A DNA stretch of 64,000 nucleotides from Planctomycetota bacterium (lineage in GTDB: Bacteria > Planctomycetota > SZUA-567): positions 1 through 64,000 of the forward strand of contig JAIRTL010000035.1 of the NCBI GenBank assembly GCA_031254915.1. The letters run 5' to 3'. How positions within the stretch are numbered: the first letter of the stretch is position 1; every line of letters starts with the position of its first letter. The translations under genes were made by a program, and so were the position numbers. Shown here one piece after another: positions 1 through 8,995 of this stretch. The notes under the pieces were generated by a model. That model worked only from the letters and a program-made list of their open reading frames with translations, was not told the origin of the DNA and made no database searches.

Positions 1-169
1 CCGGCGACCCCATCATGAACGTCCCCGCCGGGATCAATTGAAGATCAAGCGGCACCCCTCCGGGAAGCGTCACCCGAGTTGCATCGCCAGCGAAGGCGGC
101 GCATGGCATGTATGCCGCGTACAAGCAAACGATAAGGACGCCAAGCCGCAACCATGTGATTCTTCCCAT
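1..169 (-). CDS. Secreted formylglycine-generating-enzyme-like (SUMF1) protein, 5' part only
   Basis: Only the first 56 codons lie in the window; the gene runs off the left edge. The ATG (169-167) follows a strong AGGAGG ribosome binding site at about 176-183. A signal peptide is visible (MGRITWLRLGVLIVCLYAAY, then a small-residue stretch ending AFAGD), so the product is exported. The mature part opens with VTLPGGVPLDLQLIPAGTF followed by MMGSP, the typical entry of the sulfatase-modifying-factor / formylglycine-generating enzyme family. Family members of this type either mature sulfatases or act as secreted domains of unclear role; the catalytic residues would be beyond the edge. Family call is fairly firm, function is not. 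Confidence 0.7.
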   Translation of the reverse strand, partial: MGRITWLRLGVLIVCLYAAYMPCAAFAGDATRVTLPGGVPLDLQLIPAGTFMMGSP

Positions 170-484
170 CGTCACTCCTCCTGAAATGGCGTATCGTCCA
201 TAAAACCGAAAATTCCCGCTTACGTGCGATGGAATCATATTGCCACAAGCGGGGAAGCATTGCACGGGAAAATGGGGAGAAGAGGTTGCCCCGTTCCACG
301 TCGATTTCCCTGAACCGTCTCTTGCCGCGCACGGTCGGGGGAATCACAACTCCTGACCGTGACCGGTACGGAATTATTTTGGAAATATTGCGCCACCGGG
401 ATGCAAGGCGTCGACGTCATTAGCAATTGCGGCCGCCTTCCTTCCTGCCCAAAAAATACATCCTCGATTGCTCCTTTCAGCGAC
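170..484. other. Intergenic gap with no convincing gene
   Basis: About 315 bases between the divergent start of the SUMF1-like gene and the serine recombinase remnant. Apart from the ribosome binding site of the leftward gene I see no conserved coding signal. Short open frames on both strands look compositional. The recombinase homology begins only near 485, so its missing N-terminal part is not hidden here. Confidence 0.5.
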
Positions 485-1447
485 CTTATCCGGGTCAATC
501 CGGAGCAGACGGGCAACGTACGCCGCATCTTCGACCTTTACGCCTTCCATCGGCACAGCCTGGACAGCCTTGTCGCCACCCTGCGCGACGAGGGTCGAAT
601 CTACAGCGAGAAACACCCTGACTTCGTGCGCAGCAAGCTCCACGGCATTCTGACCGACCGCTCCTACATCGGCGATGTCAAATTTCGCGGGCAGTGGCTG
701 GAGGGCAAGCACGAGCCGATCATCGCCGCATCCACCTTCGACCGTGTGCAGGTGCTCCTTGGCAACAAGACCATCGTCGCCACCAGTCGGTTTACGGCAA
801 CGGCCTGATCGTCTGCGGCCACTGCGGCAAACCCGTATTGTGCGAGACGAAGTACAAGCGTAGCCGGGAGTATCAATACTACCGCTGCACCAACTACAAC
901 AAAGGCGACCATACCCCGCGAGCGCGCCACCGGCATCGAGTTGGACAAACAGATGCTTGCCCTGTTCGACAAGCTGCGGATCGACGACAAGCGGGTGTTG
1001 CACTGGTTCCGGCGGGTCATCCGCGCCAAAATGAAATCGGAGGTCGAGGACAACACGGCGCAACTGCACGAGATCACCAACCAGATGGCGCGGATCAACA
1101 AGGACAGGGACGCCTTGCTCACGTTACGCATGCACGGGGAGATCGAATCGGAGACCTATGCCCGGAAGGATGGCGACCTGCGGCGTCTCCTGCAACGCCT
1201 CAAGCTGCGGCTCGACGGGCAGGAACAGCAAAAGACCGAAATCGGCGACATTGCCCTGAAGGTGCTTGAACTCTCGCAACATCTTAGGGAGAAGTGGGTT
1301 AAAGCGGATATCGCCGAAAAACGAACTATCCTGGAAATCGTCTGCTTGAACCTCACCTTCAAAGACGCAAGTCTTGACATTACAATGAGAAAGCCCTTCG
1401 GCGCCATCGCCGGAGGGCTCACTTTGAAACTTGGTGCAGGCTGCTGA
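485..1447 (+). pseudogene. Large serine recombinase remnant (catalytic domain lost, two frameshifts)
   Basis: The remnant contains the 'recombinase' domain (VNPEQTGNVRRIFDLY, then a DRSYIGDVKFRGQW region), a zinc beta-ribbon (CGHCGKPVLCETK then YYRCTNYNKGDH) and the C-terminal coiled-coil region. The N-terminal resolvase catalytic domain with the nucleophilic serine is absent. The reading frame shifts by one base near 780-800, before the zinc ribbon, and shifts back at a CCCC run (914-917). Removing one C there restores a DHTRERATGIELD continuation. The C-terminal part runs uninterrupted to 1447. This is a dead phage- or element-type integrase; the frameshifts look recent or could partly be assembly errors, but the 5' loss is real. 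Confidence 0.85.
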
Positions 1448-1615
1448 ATTCGCAACGTTCAGATTATTCTTCCATCGGTACGTGCGCTTTTCTTTCCCGC
1501 CCTTTGGCGCTACGTCAATAGTGTCGTAACAAAGACGCTGGAACGGTAGAGCCTTTTGTGGTCACACGTCCATAGGCGGTGGTCTTCTCAACCCAATACA
1601 AGCAGTATAGGATAC

Positions 1616-1735
1616 ATGGCATTGTCGGCCGTGACTGGAACCGATGATCCGAAAATCCGGGACCAATGCGAAACCATCAATATCGATCAGGCGAAAGAGA
1701 TCGCCGAATTCCGGCGGTGGCTGGCTCTGCGGTAA
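1616..1735 (+). pseudogene. Fragment resembling the C-terminus of a DUF305 protein
   Basis: A 39-residue frame contains DDPKIRDQCETINIDQAKEI followed by AEFRRWLALR and a stop. This matches the pattern at the end of DUF305 (ferritin-like, His-rich secreted) proteins, roughly 'dPeirkLaeeIiaaQekEIaemrxWL'. The His-rich helical part that defines the family is missing, so this would be a truncated relic in an eroded region beside the recombinase remnant. The call rests on one short motif and is tentative. Confidence 0.4.
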
Positions 1736-1770
1736 AAAAGAAACATGGTTGAATACAGCGAATCGATGTG

Positions 1771-1794
1771 GGAGACCATGTCGCACCGGTCTCC
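1771..1794. other. Perfect 7-bp stem-loop between gene remnants
   Basis: GGAGACC (1771-1777) pairs with GGTCTCC (1788-1794) across a 10-base loop. There is no immediate T-run, so it is not a standard intrinsic terminator. It lies in the 1448-1836 gap, where the DUF305-like fragment is the only coding trace. Confidence 0.3.
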
Positions 1795-1836
1795 CCCGAT
1801 ACGTCATCAATGCTTTTTTATCAATTCACAACGACA

Positions 1837-2478
1837 TTACTTCTTTCCCATCGGCATGGCGAAAAGAGGCACTTCGCCCTGCGCCAGCTTGAAGCGCTTC
1901 GCGGCTTCGTCGCGGTTAATGGAGTAGATAAGCCTGGTGCCGACATTCACGCCCTCGCAGGCGAGATAGATGTTTTGGCTCATGGCGCCGGCGAGCACGC
2001 CGCACCATTCGGCGGCAAGGTCCGGCTGGCGCAGATCGGCGAGAGACGGGTTGTCCGCGATCACGTACAACACCGCGGGCGCGTCCTTCGCAAAATCCTG
2101 CATCGGAATGTCCTTGAGCACGTTTTCTGACGATACCCATCTCAGAACATGCGTCATCCAATCATACAGATAGACGCCATCGGCGGTGGTAACGTAAACC
2201 TTGCAATACGGAGCGCGACCCATTCCCATGGGGACGGTCCATTTTTCGCCGTTCCGATTGCTTCCGCTCGCCGACCAAAGGATGGTGGAGAGGTCCTGCG
2301 TATCGAGCCTCCCGGAGGGGAAGCCGGCTTGGCCGGCCGAGCCGCGCGCATCGATCGCGTCGAACAGCGCCGGACCGCCGGACTTTTGCGGCGCCGGCAA
2401 GGTGATGTCGCCGGCGAAGGCGGCGCACCGGACGCCGATCGCCAGGCACGCCAAAACCGCAATCGGGGCATATTTCAT
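1837..2478 (-). CDS. Exported nitroreductase-like (SagB-type) protein
   Basis: 213 aa from the ATG at 2478, chosen because an AAGGAGA site lies just upstream; upstream in-frame codons look non-coding. A signal peptide (MKYAPIAVLACLAIGVRCAA, then FAGD) directs export. The mature protein shows the nitroreductase-fold pattern LDTQDLSTILWSASGSNR, then YCKVYVTTADGVYLYDW, and a C-terminal part with AMSQNIYLACEGVNVGTR, as in SagB-type and thiazole-oxidase-like FMN proteins. Family members bind FMN and reduce or dehydrogenate organic substrates. An exported version is less common and its substrate is unknown. Confidence 0.75.
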   Translation of the reverse strand: MKYAPIAVLACLAIGVRCAAFAGDITLPAPQKSGGPALFDAIDARGSAGQAGFPSGRLDTQDLSTILWSASGSNRNGEKWTVPMGMGRAPYCKVYVTTADGVYLYDWMTHVLRWVSSENVLKDIPMQDFAKDAPAVLYVIADNPSLADLRQPDLAAEWCGVLAGAMSQNIYLACEGVNVGTRLIYSINRDEAAKRFKLAQGEVPLFAMPMGKK

Positions 2479-2569
2479 TTGTATCGTCTCCTTATGGCAT
2501 ACACCCTCACCGGATGACAATCAATTATAACCGGAAGACGGCGCCAGGCAAATATCGTTATAGAAAAAA

Positions 2570-4684
2570 TCACCCCATGCCGAGTCGATCCCACTGCTTG
2601 CCATAGACGCGGACCAACTCGCGATGAACGGGAATATGGTCGCGTCGGGTCAGACCGGGATCGTCGGCAAGCGTTTTTCTGGCAGTCTCCCTGGCGTCGG
2701 CGATGATGTCGATGTCGCGGACAAGGTCGACGATCCTCAGCGGCGGCAGTCCATGCTGCCGGTCGCCGGCGAGATCGCCTGGACCGCGTATCCCGAGGTC
2801 GGCCTCGGCGATTTCAAAGCCATTGGCGGTGGAGAGGAGAGCGGCGAGGCGCTCGCCGGACTCACCCTGGCGGAAGTCGGAGAACATGAGGAAATATCCC
2901 TGCTCCCTTCCCCTGCCCACCCGCCCGCGCAACTGGTGCAATTGCGCGAGCCCGAAACGTTCAGCCGACAGCACCGCCATGACGGTGCTGTTGGGAATGT
3001 CGACTCCGACCTCGATGACGATCGTACTGACGATGGCGTCCAGTTTTCCCGTCCGGAATTGATCCAGAATGCGTTGTTGCTCCGGGCGTTTCATCCGGCC
3101 ATGGAGAAGCCCGAGGCGATACTCCTTCAGTTCGCCCTCGCTCAGGTCGCGGCATGCCTCCTCCGCTGATTGCAGATCGAGATCAGCGTTTTCCTTCACC
3201 AGGGGACAGACGACGAAGCCTTGCCTTCCCCTCGCGAGTTCGTCGCGGACGAGCCGCCACCCTTTTCCCGCCTCGCGACGCGAGAAAAGCAGCGTTTTCA
3301 CCGGCTTTCTGCCTGGCGGCATCTGGTTGATGACCGAAAGGTCGAGATCACCGTAGGCGGAAAGCGCGAGACTTCGCGGAATGGGAGTGGCGGTCATGAC
3401 GAGCAGGTCGGGCCGCACCCCTTTTTGAACGAGAAGATTGCGTTGCGCTACGCCGAACTTGTGCTGTTCATCGATGACGGCGAGACCGAGGTTATTGAAC
3501 TCCACTCCTTCGGAAATGGCGGCATGGGTCGCGGCGAGTATGTCTATCGCGCCGTTTTTGAGCCGCGTCAAGGCTAGCTGCCGTTCAGTCCTCGTCATGC
3601 CGCTGATAAGCAACCCCAGCCTGACACGGGCGTTGGGGCTGTTCTCGAGGTATTGGGAAAACGTGTCGTAGTGCTGCCGGGCGAGCAGCCCCGTCGGAGC
3701 CATCACGCATACCTGGGCGCGGTTCGCAACCGCCGCCAGCGCGGCGTAGAGCGCGACCGCCGTCTTGCCGCTGCCGACGTCCCCCTGAAGAAGGCGGCAC
3801 ATAGGAAGCGGCGACGTCATGTCGCGCGCGATTTCGCGAACGGCTCGGTCCTGCGCAGCTGTCAATTTGAATGGGAAGAGATGGCGTATGCGGTTGTCAA
3901 GTTCCGGTCCGAGACGGAAGGCATGGCCGGGAAGGTCGTGCTTCAGATGCGCGCGCGCGGCGAGAAGGGCGAGCTGGAGGTAGAGGCTTTCCTCCCAGGC
4001 GAGGCGCTCACGGGCGTTATGCCATTGGCGGGAGTCGTCGGGGAAATGCATGGCGCGCACGGCGGAACGAAGGTCGGGAAAGCGCTTCGACTCGAGGAGC
4101 GTTTCCGGAAGCGGATCATCGAGCAGATCGAGCCGCGTATCGAGGGCATACGCCATCGCCCGCCGCCAAGCCGCCTGATTGAGGCTTCCCGTCATCGGGT
4201 AGATGGGGACGATGCGGCCGACGTTGAGGCTGTCTAGCGGCGCGTCGTCCGGAACGACTTCATATTGCGGATGATCCATCCGCAAACGCTTGCCGTCCCG
4301 AGCCGCCTTGCCGTGAAGTGCGAGGCGAACTCCGTGAAGCCGATCCTTGAGCCATGACTGGTTGAACCAGACCGCTTCGAGAAGTCCTCCCGACTCGTCC
4401 GTCATTTCGAATGTGGTGATGGTAAGCCGCGTTCCTCCCCTGCCGCGTCGCTGTCCCCGGCGGACGACTTTCTCGCTGACGGAGACGGGCGTGACAACAA
4501 GCGAAATCGGCTGATTTTCCGGCGCTTCGGCGATTGTGAATATGCTCGACCGGTCCGACATGTCCCGGGGAAAGGTGAACATCAGGTCGCGGATCGTCCT
4601 GACGCCGAGCTTTTCGAAATCGCGCGCCCGCGCCGGGCCGACATGTTTAAGGAACCGGACGTCGTCGTCGAGCGAAAGCGGCAT
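2570..4684 (-). CDS. recG: ATP-dependent DNA helicase RecG
   Basis: 704 aa from the ATG at 4684 (MPLSLDDDVRFLKHVGPARA), with a GGAG site upstream; the normal length for RecG. The N-terminal wedge/OB region carries an 'LGVRTIRDLMFTFPRD' motif. Helicase motifs follow: Walker A GDVGSGKT near residue 301, DEQHKFGV near 404, TATPIPRSLA, and the C-terminal QLRGRVGRG motif. RecG remodels stalled replication forks and Holliday junctions. It is transcribed away from the MATE gene, with which it shares a roughly 290-bp divergent intergenic region (4685-4977). Confidence 0.97.
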   Translation of the reverse strand: MPLSLDDDVRFLKHVGPARARDFEKLGVRTIRDLMFTFPRDMSDRSSIFTIAEAPENQPISLVVTPVSVSEKVVRRGQRRGRGGTRLTITTFEMTDESGGLLEAVWFNQSWLKDRLHGVRLALHGKAARDGKRLRMDHPQYEVVPDDAPLDSLNVGRIVPIYPMTGSLNQAAWRRAMAYALDTRLDLLDDPLPETLLESKRFPDLRSAVRAMHFPDDSRQWHNARERLAWEESLYLQLALLAARAHLKHDLPGHAFRLGPELDNRIRHLFPFKLTAAQDRAVREIARDMTSPLPMCRLLQGDVGSGKTAVALYAALAAVANRAQVCVMAPTGLLARQHYDTFSQYLENSPNARVRLGLLISGMTRTERQLALTRLKNGAIDILAATHAAISEGVEFNNLGLAVIDEQHKFGVAQRNLLVQKGVRPDLLVMTATPIPRSLALSAYGDLDLSVINQMPPGRKPVKTLLFSRREAGKGWRLVRDELARGRQGFVVCPLVKENADLDLQSAEEACRDLSEGELKEYRLGLLHGRMKRPEQQRILDQFRTGKLDAIVSTIVIEVGVDIPNSTVMAVLSAERFGLAQLHQLRGRVGRGREQGYFLMFSDFRQGESGERLAALLSTANGFEIAEADLGIRGPGDLAGDRQHGLPPLRIVDLVRDIDIIADARETARKTLADDPGLTRRDHIPVHRELVRVYGKQWDRLGMG

Positions 4685-4977
4685 GCGAAAATCCCGTCTC
4701 CAACACGAATTCCGTTCGCAACCGAGATTGAAAATGATATACTGTAAGTCGGTAGGCCCGGACCCGCGTTTTTGGGCACGGCCTGTCGCCTGAAACGCGT
4801 AACGGCGAATGATCCGCCATCTGCGGAGCGTTATAGTATAGCCGACCCGCCATGATAGTTCGAGTCGGAAAACGGACAACCTGAAAAAGACGCGCCCGCC
4901 GAGGGTGCGTCTTATTGTATGCTGTTCGCGTCCTGAAGCGTGCGGGCACGGACCACGGAAATTACGGAACAAACGCC

Positions 4978-6585
4978 ATGAATACGCTTGACAGCGGCCC
5001 TATCGCCAGCGTCAGGGCGGGAAACCTCAGGGAGGTGTTCCTTGTCGCCTTTCCGCTCATCGTTTCCTCGAGCACGCAGGCGGTCAAGCTGTTTTCCGAC
5101 CGCTTGATGATGGCCTGGTATTCGGACGTTTCCATCGCCGCCGCCCTCGGAGCCGGTACCGCAGCCTTTATGCTGGTCAGCTTTTTCATGGGTCTCGCGA
5201 GTTACGCCAACGCCTTCGTGGCCCAGTACCACGGCGCGGAGCGCCACAGCCATACCGGGCTTTCGGTATGGCAGGCGATACTGTTCAGCATTGCGGCCGG
5301 CGTGTTCCTTGCCGCCCTCGGCTATACGCTACGGAACATGTTCTACTGGTTCGGGCATTCTGCGGAACTTGCCGGGCAGGAAAGATCCTACTTCATGATC
5401 CTTATGGGAGGCGGCGTGTTCGCGCTCCTGAATTCGGCGATCATGTGCTTCTGGACCGGGCGCAACAAGACCTGGACCGTGGTCGGGGTGAGCTTTTTCA
5501 CCATTTTCCTCAATATCGCCTTCAACTGGGCGCTCATTTTCGGTGCCGAGGGCAGCCGGCACTTGAGCATCTATCCCTGGCCGCTGCACTCGATCGGCGG
5601 GGCGCTCAACTGGCTCGCCCGCACCATCGATTCCGCCCGCCTCGGCGTCTCCGGCGCCGGACTCGCCACCATAGGAACGGACGCGGTCGGATTCCTTATT
5701 TTCTTCGTCCTTTTCCTGCGAAAGGGAAGCCGGGTCGAATACGGCACCTGGCCGTCGAGGATATTCGATTCCTCCCTCATGTGGCGCATGATCCGTTTTG
5801 GGTTCGGAAACGGCATGCAGATGATTCTCGACATCGGCGCCTTCGCAGTCTTCAACATCATCATGGGCATGTACCCTTTGACGGCGTTTGGCGGCAACAT
5901 CGGCGCCGCATCCGGCATCGCAATCAGCGTCAACGGCGTCGCCTTCGTCCCGATGCTCGGCGTCGGCGCCGCCGCATCCATCATGGTCGCGCACGGCATC
6001 GGTTCGGAAAACATTCCCTTCGCGGAGCGGGCGGTCAAGAACGCGCGCATCCTCGTCACCCTGTACATGGTCTGCATGTGCCTGTTGTTCGAGGTTTTTC
6101 CGCATTTTCTTGTGTCGATATTCACTCCGGAAGGCCACATGAATCCGGAGACGGCGCGGATGGCGGTTCATTTCGTCCGTTTCGCCGGATGCTTCTGCAT
6201 CGCTGACGGATTTTTCATCCTCTATGGGAACGCCATACGCGGTGCCGGGGACACGAAGTTTTCCATGTGGATGATGGCGATCATGGCCTGGGCCTTTTTC
6301 GCCATTCCCTGCATGATCGCGTTCGCGCTCGGCGCGAGTCCCTATGTTCTTTGGAGTATCATCGTTTTCTACGCCGTCATCTCCGGCGCCGTTTTCTCCC
6401 TCCGGTACCGCCAGGGAAAATGGAAGAAGATGCGCGTCATCGAAGATTCCGGCCGATTCCCCGCCAGGCGTCCGGCAAGCATTCGCATCCTTCCCGTCGA
6501 TATCGCCGACGCCAACGTGGTCGTGACCGAGGAAAGCGAGGACGAAATAGGAGAGAACGCAAGCGACAAAAAGCGCTCAAATTAG
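4978..6585 (+). CDS. MATE-family multidrug/sodium antiporter
   Basis: About 535 aa starting at ATG 4978 (MNTLDSGPIASVRAGNLREV); an in-frame start at 4915 would add sequence that looks like promoter DNA. It is a hydrophobic polytopic protein, about 12 membrane segments, in two homologous halves. 'FPLIVSSSTQAVKLFSDRLM' near the N-terminus is the MATE signature, and 'RGAGDTKFSMW' is the second-half counterpart. Family members export drugs or metabolites using Na+ or H+. A charged cytoplasmic tail of about 60 residues follows the last segment. Substrate cannot be inferred. Confidence 0.93.
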   Translation: MNTLDSGPIASVRAGNLREVFLVAFPLIVSSSTQAVKLFSDRLMMAWYSDVSIAAALGAGTAAFMLVSFFMGLASYANAFVAQYHGAERHSHTGLSVWQAILFSIAAGVFLAALGYTLRNMFYWFGHSAELAGQERSYFMILMGGGVFALLNSAIMCFWTGRNKTWTVVGVSFFTIFLNIAFNWALIFGAEGSRHLSIYPWPLHSIGGALNWLARTIDSARLGVSGAGLATIGTDAVGFLIFFVLFLRKGSRVEYGTWPSRIFDSSLMWRMIRFGFGNGMQMILDIGAFAVFNIIMGMYPLTAFGGNIGAASGIAISVNGVAFVPMLGVGAAASIMVAHGIGSENIPFAERAVKNARILVTLYMVCMCLLFEVFPHFLVSIFTPEGHMNPETARMAVHFVRFAGCFCIADGFFILYGNAIRGAGDTKFSMWMMAIMAWAFFAIPCMIAFALGASPYVLWSIIVFYAVISGAVFSLRYRQGKWKKMRVIEDSGRFPARRPASIRILPVDIADANVVVTEESEDEIGENASDKKRSN

Positions 6586-6643
6586 TATAAGCGCAATACA
6601 AAAAGGGGATGCGACATAGCGACGCTTGGTGGGTAATTATAAC

Positions 6644-8995
6644 TTACAGATCGGGGGCCGGCGGTTCGGGAACCGGCGGCGGCGCGAAGCCACCGCCCGG
6701 GCGGGCCGGCAGGCTGCCGCCGCGGATGAATCCGCCCGGCATGGGCGTTTCGCTTTCGGCGGCTGGCGTATCCTCGACCGTAAGCGCCGACATATCGCCG
6801 AAGCGCAGCAGTCCATACAATCCCGACCGCGTGTTCGCGCCGCGCGTATCCACCCATTGGCTGACGACCGGCGGCGGCTTGTCGCGGCCGCGACGACGCT
6901 CAACCTCGCGCGCCGCCGAATAGTCGCGGTGAACCAGCTGCATGCCCCATTCCGCACCCGAATCCGGAGGACCGGCGAGATCCAAAGCCGCCCACGGAAT
7001 CAGGAGTTCCGCGTTCCACGTTTCCCTGCCGGACGCGCGCCCAAAGCGAACAGTATGCGGCCATTGCGGATTGTACGCTATGCCGTCACGGCTTGATTCG
7101 TCATACACGACGTTGCGGGGATTGATGACGAAGCGGTAATAGTCGCGTCCGCGCCTGGTCGGATCGAACCAGACCTCAACCGACTCGTCCCGCAACACAG
7201 GGCCGTCGCGGTCACGGTCGGGATCCGAGGCGGGGGGATTCGAGGCCGAGGCCAAATCCGCCTGCATCGACAGGGCGACGATAAGTCCGCGGCTGTCCGC
7301 CATGACCCTGGCTTCGGTTTGGTTTTCGACCGCCTGTCCGTCCGCGACGTTGGTGAAGCCGACCAGAGACGGCAGTTCCTGCCAATAATCCTTGTCGCGT
7401 ACGCGTCCGTCTATTCGCACCCGGGTGGGAGCGACCCTGACGTCATACCCCGCCTCTCTCGTCAGATGGAGAAGATCGTCCGAAGTGCCGACATCCATCG
7501 CGGAGGCGACGATTCTCGGCGGCGTTTGCGGATTGCCGGGAGTTACCATGAATCTGGCTATGGCACCTTGTCCAGGCTGGAGGTCGAACGGCATGCTCTG
7601 GGGTTCAATATGCCAGCCGGAACCGGGGGGGATGTCCCAGTCGATGGCGCCGGCAAAGCCGCGCGTTGTCGGATTCGCGAAATGAAGCGCAAGCATCTGC
7701 TGGCGTTCCGGAGACGGCACAGCCTTGGCGGCCTGCCTAGCGATGCGAATGACCTCCTTCTGAAGGTTCAGCGTCGCCTGAGCGTCTATCATCACATCGT
7801 GCTTAGACAAGCCAGGCTCTATTGGCCGGCGTTGGTAGTCGAGAACCAGATGATCGACAGGCCGGCCAGTCAGATCCACAACCTGCCACTCCAGCGTTCC
7901 CTCATCAGCCCATAACCTTGCAATGTGCGGACTTCCGGAAATAGCGGCGACGTATTCGCGCGGCTGGAGCCCGGGCGGCGGTCCGGTCGGCGTGTCGGCG
8001 ACCGCGACGTATCTCGTCTGGCCCGATCCCGCGGTCTGGAACGGCCGGGTGCGCAGATAATACGGCGATCCGCCGCAAATCACCAGGTCGACGCCGCCTG
8101 TCTCGAACTTGTCGCCAAGAGCGTCAAGGATGCGGCCGTCGGCGATACGGGCGTCGAAAACCGGACGCGGCAGGACGACGACGGTCCACGCTCTTTCACG
8201 GTGCGCCGGGTCAAGGTCGCGGTCAAGGCGCGCGAGGGCGTTTTTACGCGAATTTTCGAACGAGAACGCTCTCGCGTCGATAGCGATGATGCGCAGCGCC
8301 CCGACGTCCCGCTTCCAGTAGCCGCCTTCGCGGCTGTGTTCCGGGAAAATCTGTTCAGGCAATCCGGCGCCCGGGGTGAACCACAGCGGACCCAATGCCG
8401 TGGTCGCCCCCAATGGTCCCATGAACAGGGTGGCCCAATCCTCGGGGCGCTCGGGACGGTTGCCGTCAAAAGGGGGAGTGAGAAAAACTACCGCATCCGG
8501 AGCGATGGAGCGCATGCTCTGCCCGACGGACGCAAGCCTCGCCGGTTCGGCGCGGCCGCCGGCGAAGCCGATAGCGACGCCCTGCCCGATCGCCGGCAAC
8601 CCTTTTATCCGATGGATGCCGCCGTCGCGGTCGTCAAGCCACAGTTGATATCGCTTCACTACCGACGGCGTCAGATCGGGAATGGTCAATGAATGGAAAA
8701 GACTGAACGATCCCTGGCGGCTCACCTTGCGGATGCTGGAATCGAAAGCCTGAATGCCGGCAACGCAGCGCCGGTCCGAGATGAACCGCAATACCGGCTG
8801 CATCTGGTCGGCACTTGTCAGATAGGGGCCGAACACGACAGAAGCGTCACCGATCGGCCGGTCCTCGCCGGGAGGCGGTTCGATGATCGGCATGTCGGCG
8901 CATCCATGGGTCAGGAGAATGGCGGCAAGGAGCGCAGCAAGCGCCATGGCAGCGCAAGTTCTGGTTCCCTGAATCTTATGTGGCTTGTCATTCAT
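6644..8995 (-). CDS. Lipoprotein with degenerate purple-acid-phosphatase-like domain and CBM9-like domain
   Basis: 783 aa. A type II signal peptide ends in the lipobox LLTHGC, Cys about residue 32, so the protein is membrane-anchored. Residues about 45-120 look like the Fn3-like N-domain of purple acid phosphatases. Residues about 135-350 follow the metallophosphatase layout, but each metal-ligand motif is replaced: GFAGGR for GDxG, TPGAG for GNHE, LPRPVF for the H-P motif and CGGSPYYLRTRPF for the GHxHxYxRxxP motif. Residues about 525-740 resemble a CBM9-like sugar-binding domain (DESVEVWFDPTRRGRDYYRF and ETWNAELLIPWAAL). The tail is Pro/Gly-rich. It is probably a surface binding protein rather than an enzyme (inference). 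Confidence 0.75.
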   Translation of the reverse strand: MNDKPHKIQGTRTCAAMALAALLAAILLTHGCADMPIIEPPPGEDRPIGDASVVFGPYLTSADQMQPVLRFISDRRCVAGIQAFDSSIRKVSRQGSFSLFHSLTIPDLTPSVVKRYQLWLDDRDGGIHRIKGLPAIGQGVAIGFAGGRAEPARLASVGQSMRSIAPDAVVFLTPPFDGNRPERPEDWATLFMGPLGATTALGPLWFTPGAGLPEQIFPEHSREGGYWKRDVGALRIIAIDARAFSFENSRKNALARLDRDLDPAHRERAWTVVVLPRPVFDARIADGRILDALGDKFETGGVDLVICGGSPYYLRTRPFQTAGSGQTRYVAVADTPTGPPPGLQPREYVAAISGSPHIARLWADEGTLEWQVVDLTGRPVDHLVLDYQRRPIEPGLSKHDVMIDAQATLNLQKEVIRIARQAAKAVPSPERQQMLALHFANPTTRGFAGAIDWDIPPGSGWHIEPQSMPFDLQPGQGAIARFMVTPGNPQTPPRIVASAMDVGTSDDLLHLTREAGYDVRVAPTRVRIDGRVRDKDYWQELPSLVGFTNVADGQAVENQTEARVMADSRGLIVALSMQADLASASNPPASDPDRDRDGPVLRDESVEVWFDPTRRGRDYYRFVINPRNVVYDESSRDGIAYNPQWPHTVRFGRASGRETWNAELLIPWAALDLAGPPDSGAEWGMQLVHRDYSAAREVERRRGRDKPPPVVSQWVDTRGANTRSGLYGLLRFGDMSALTVEDTPAAESETPMPGGFIRGGSLPARPGGGFAPPPVPEPPAPDL

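Noticed and set aside
4915-4977. Upstream in-frame start for the MATE transporter
   Set aside because: It would add 21 residues that read like promoter DNA, while the ATG at 4978 begins a normal cytoplasmic N-terminus.
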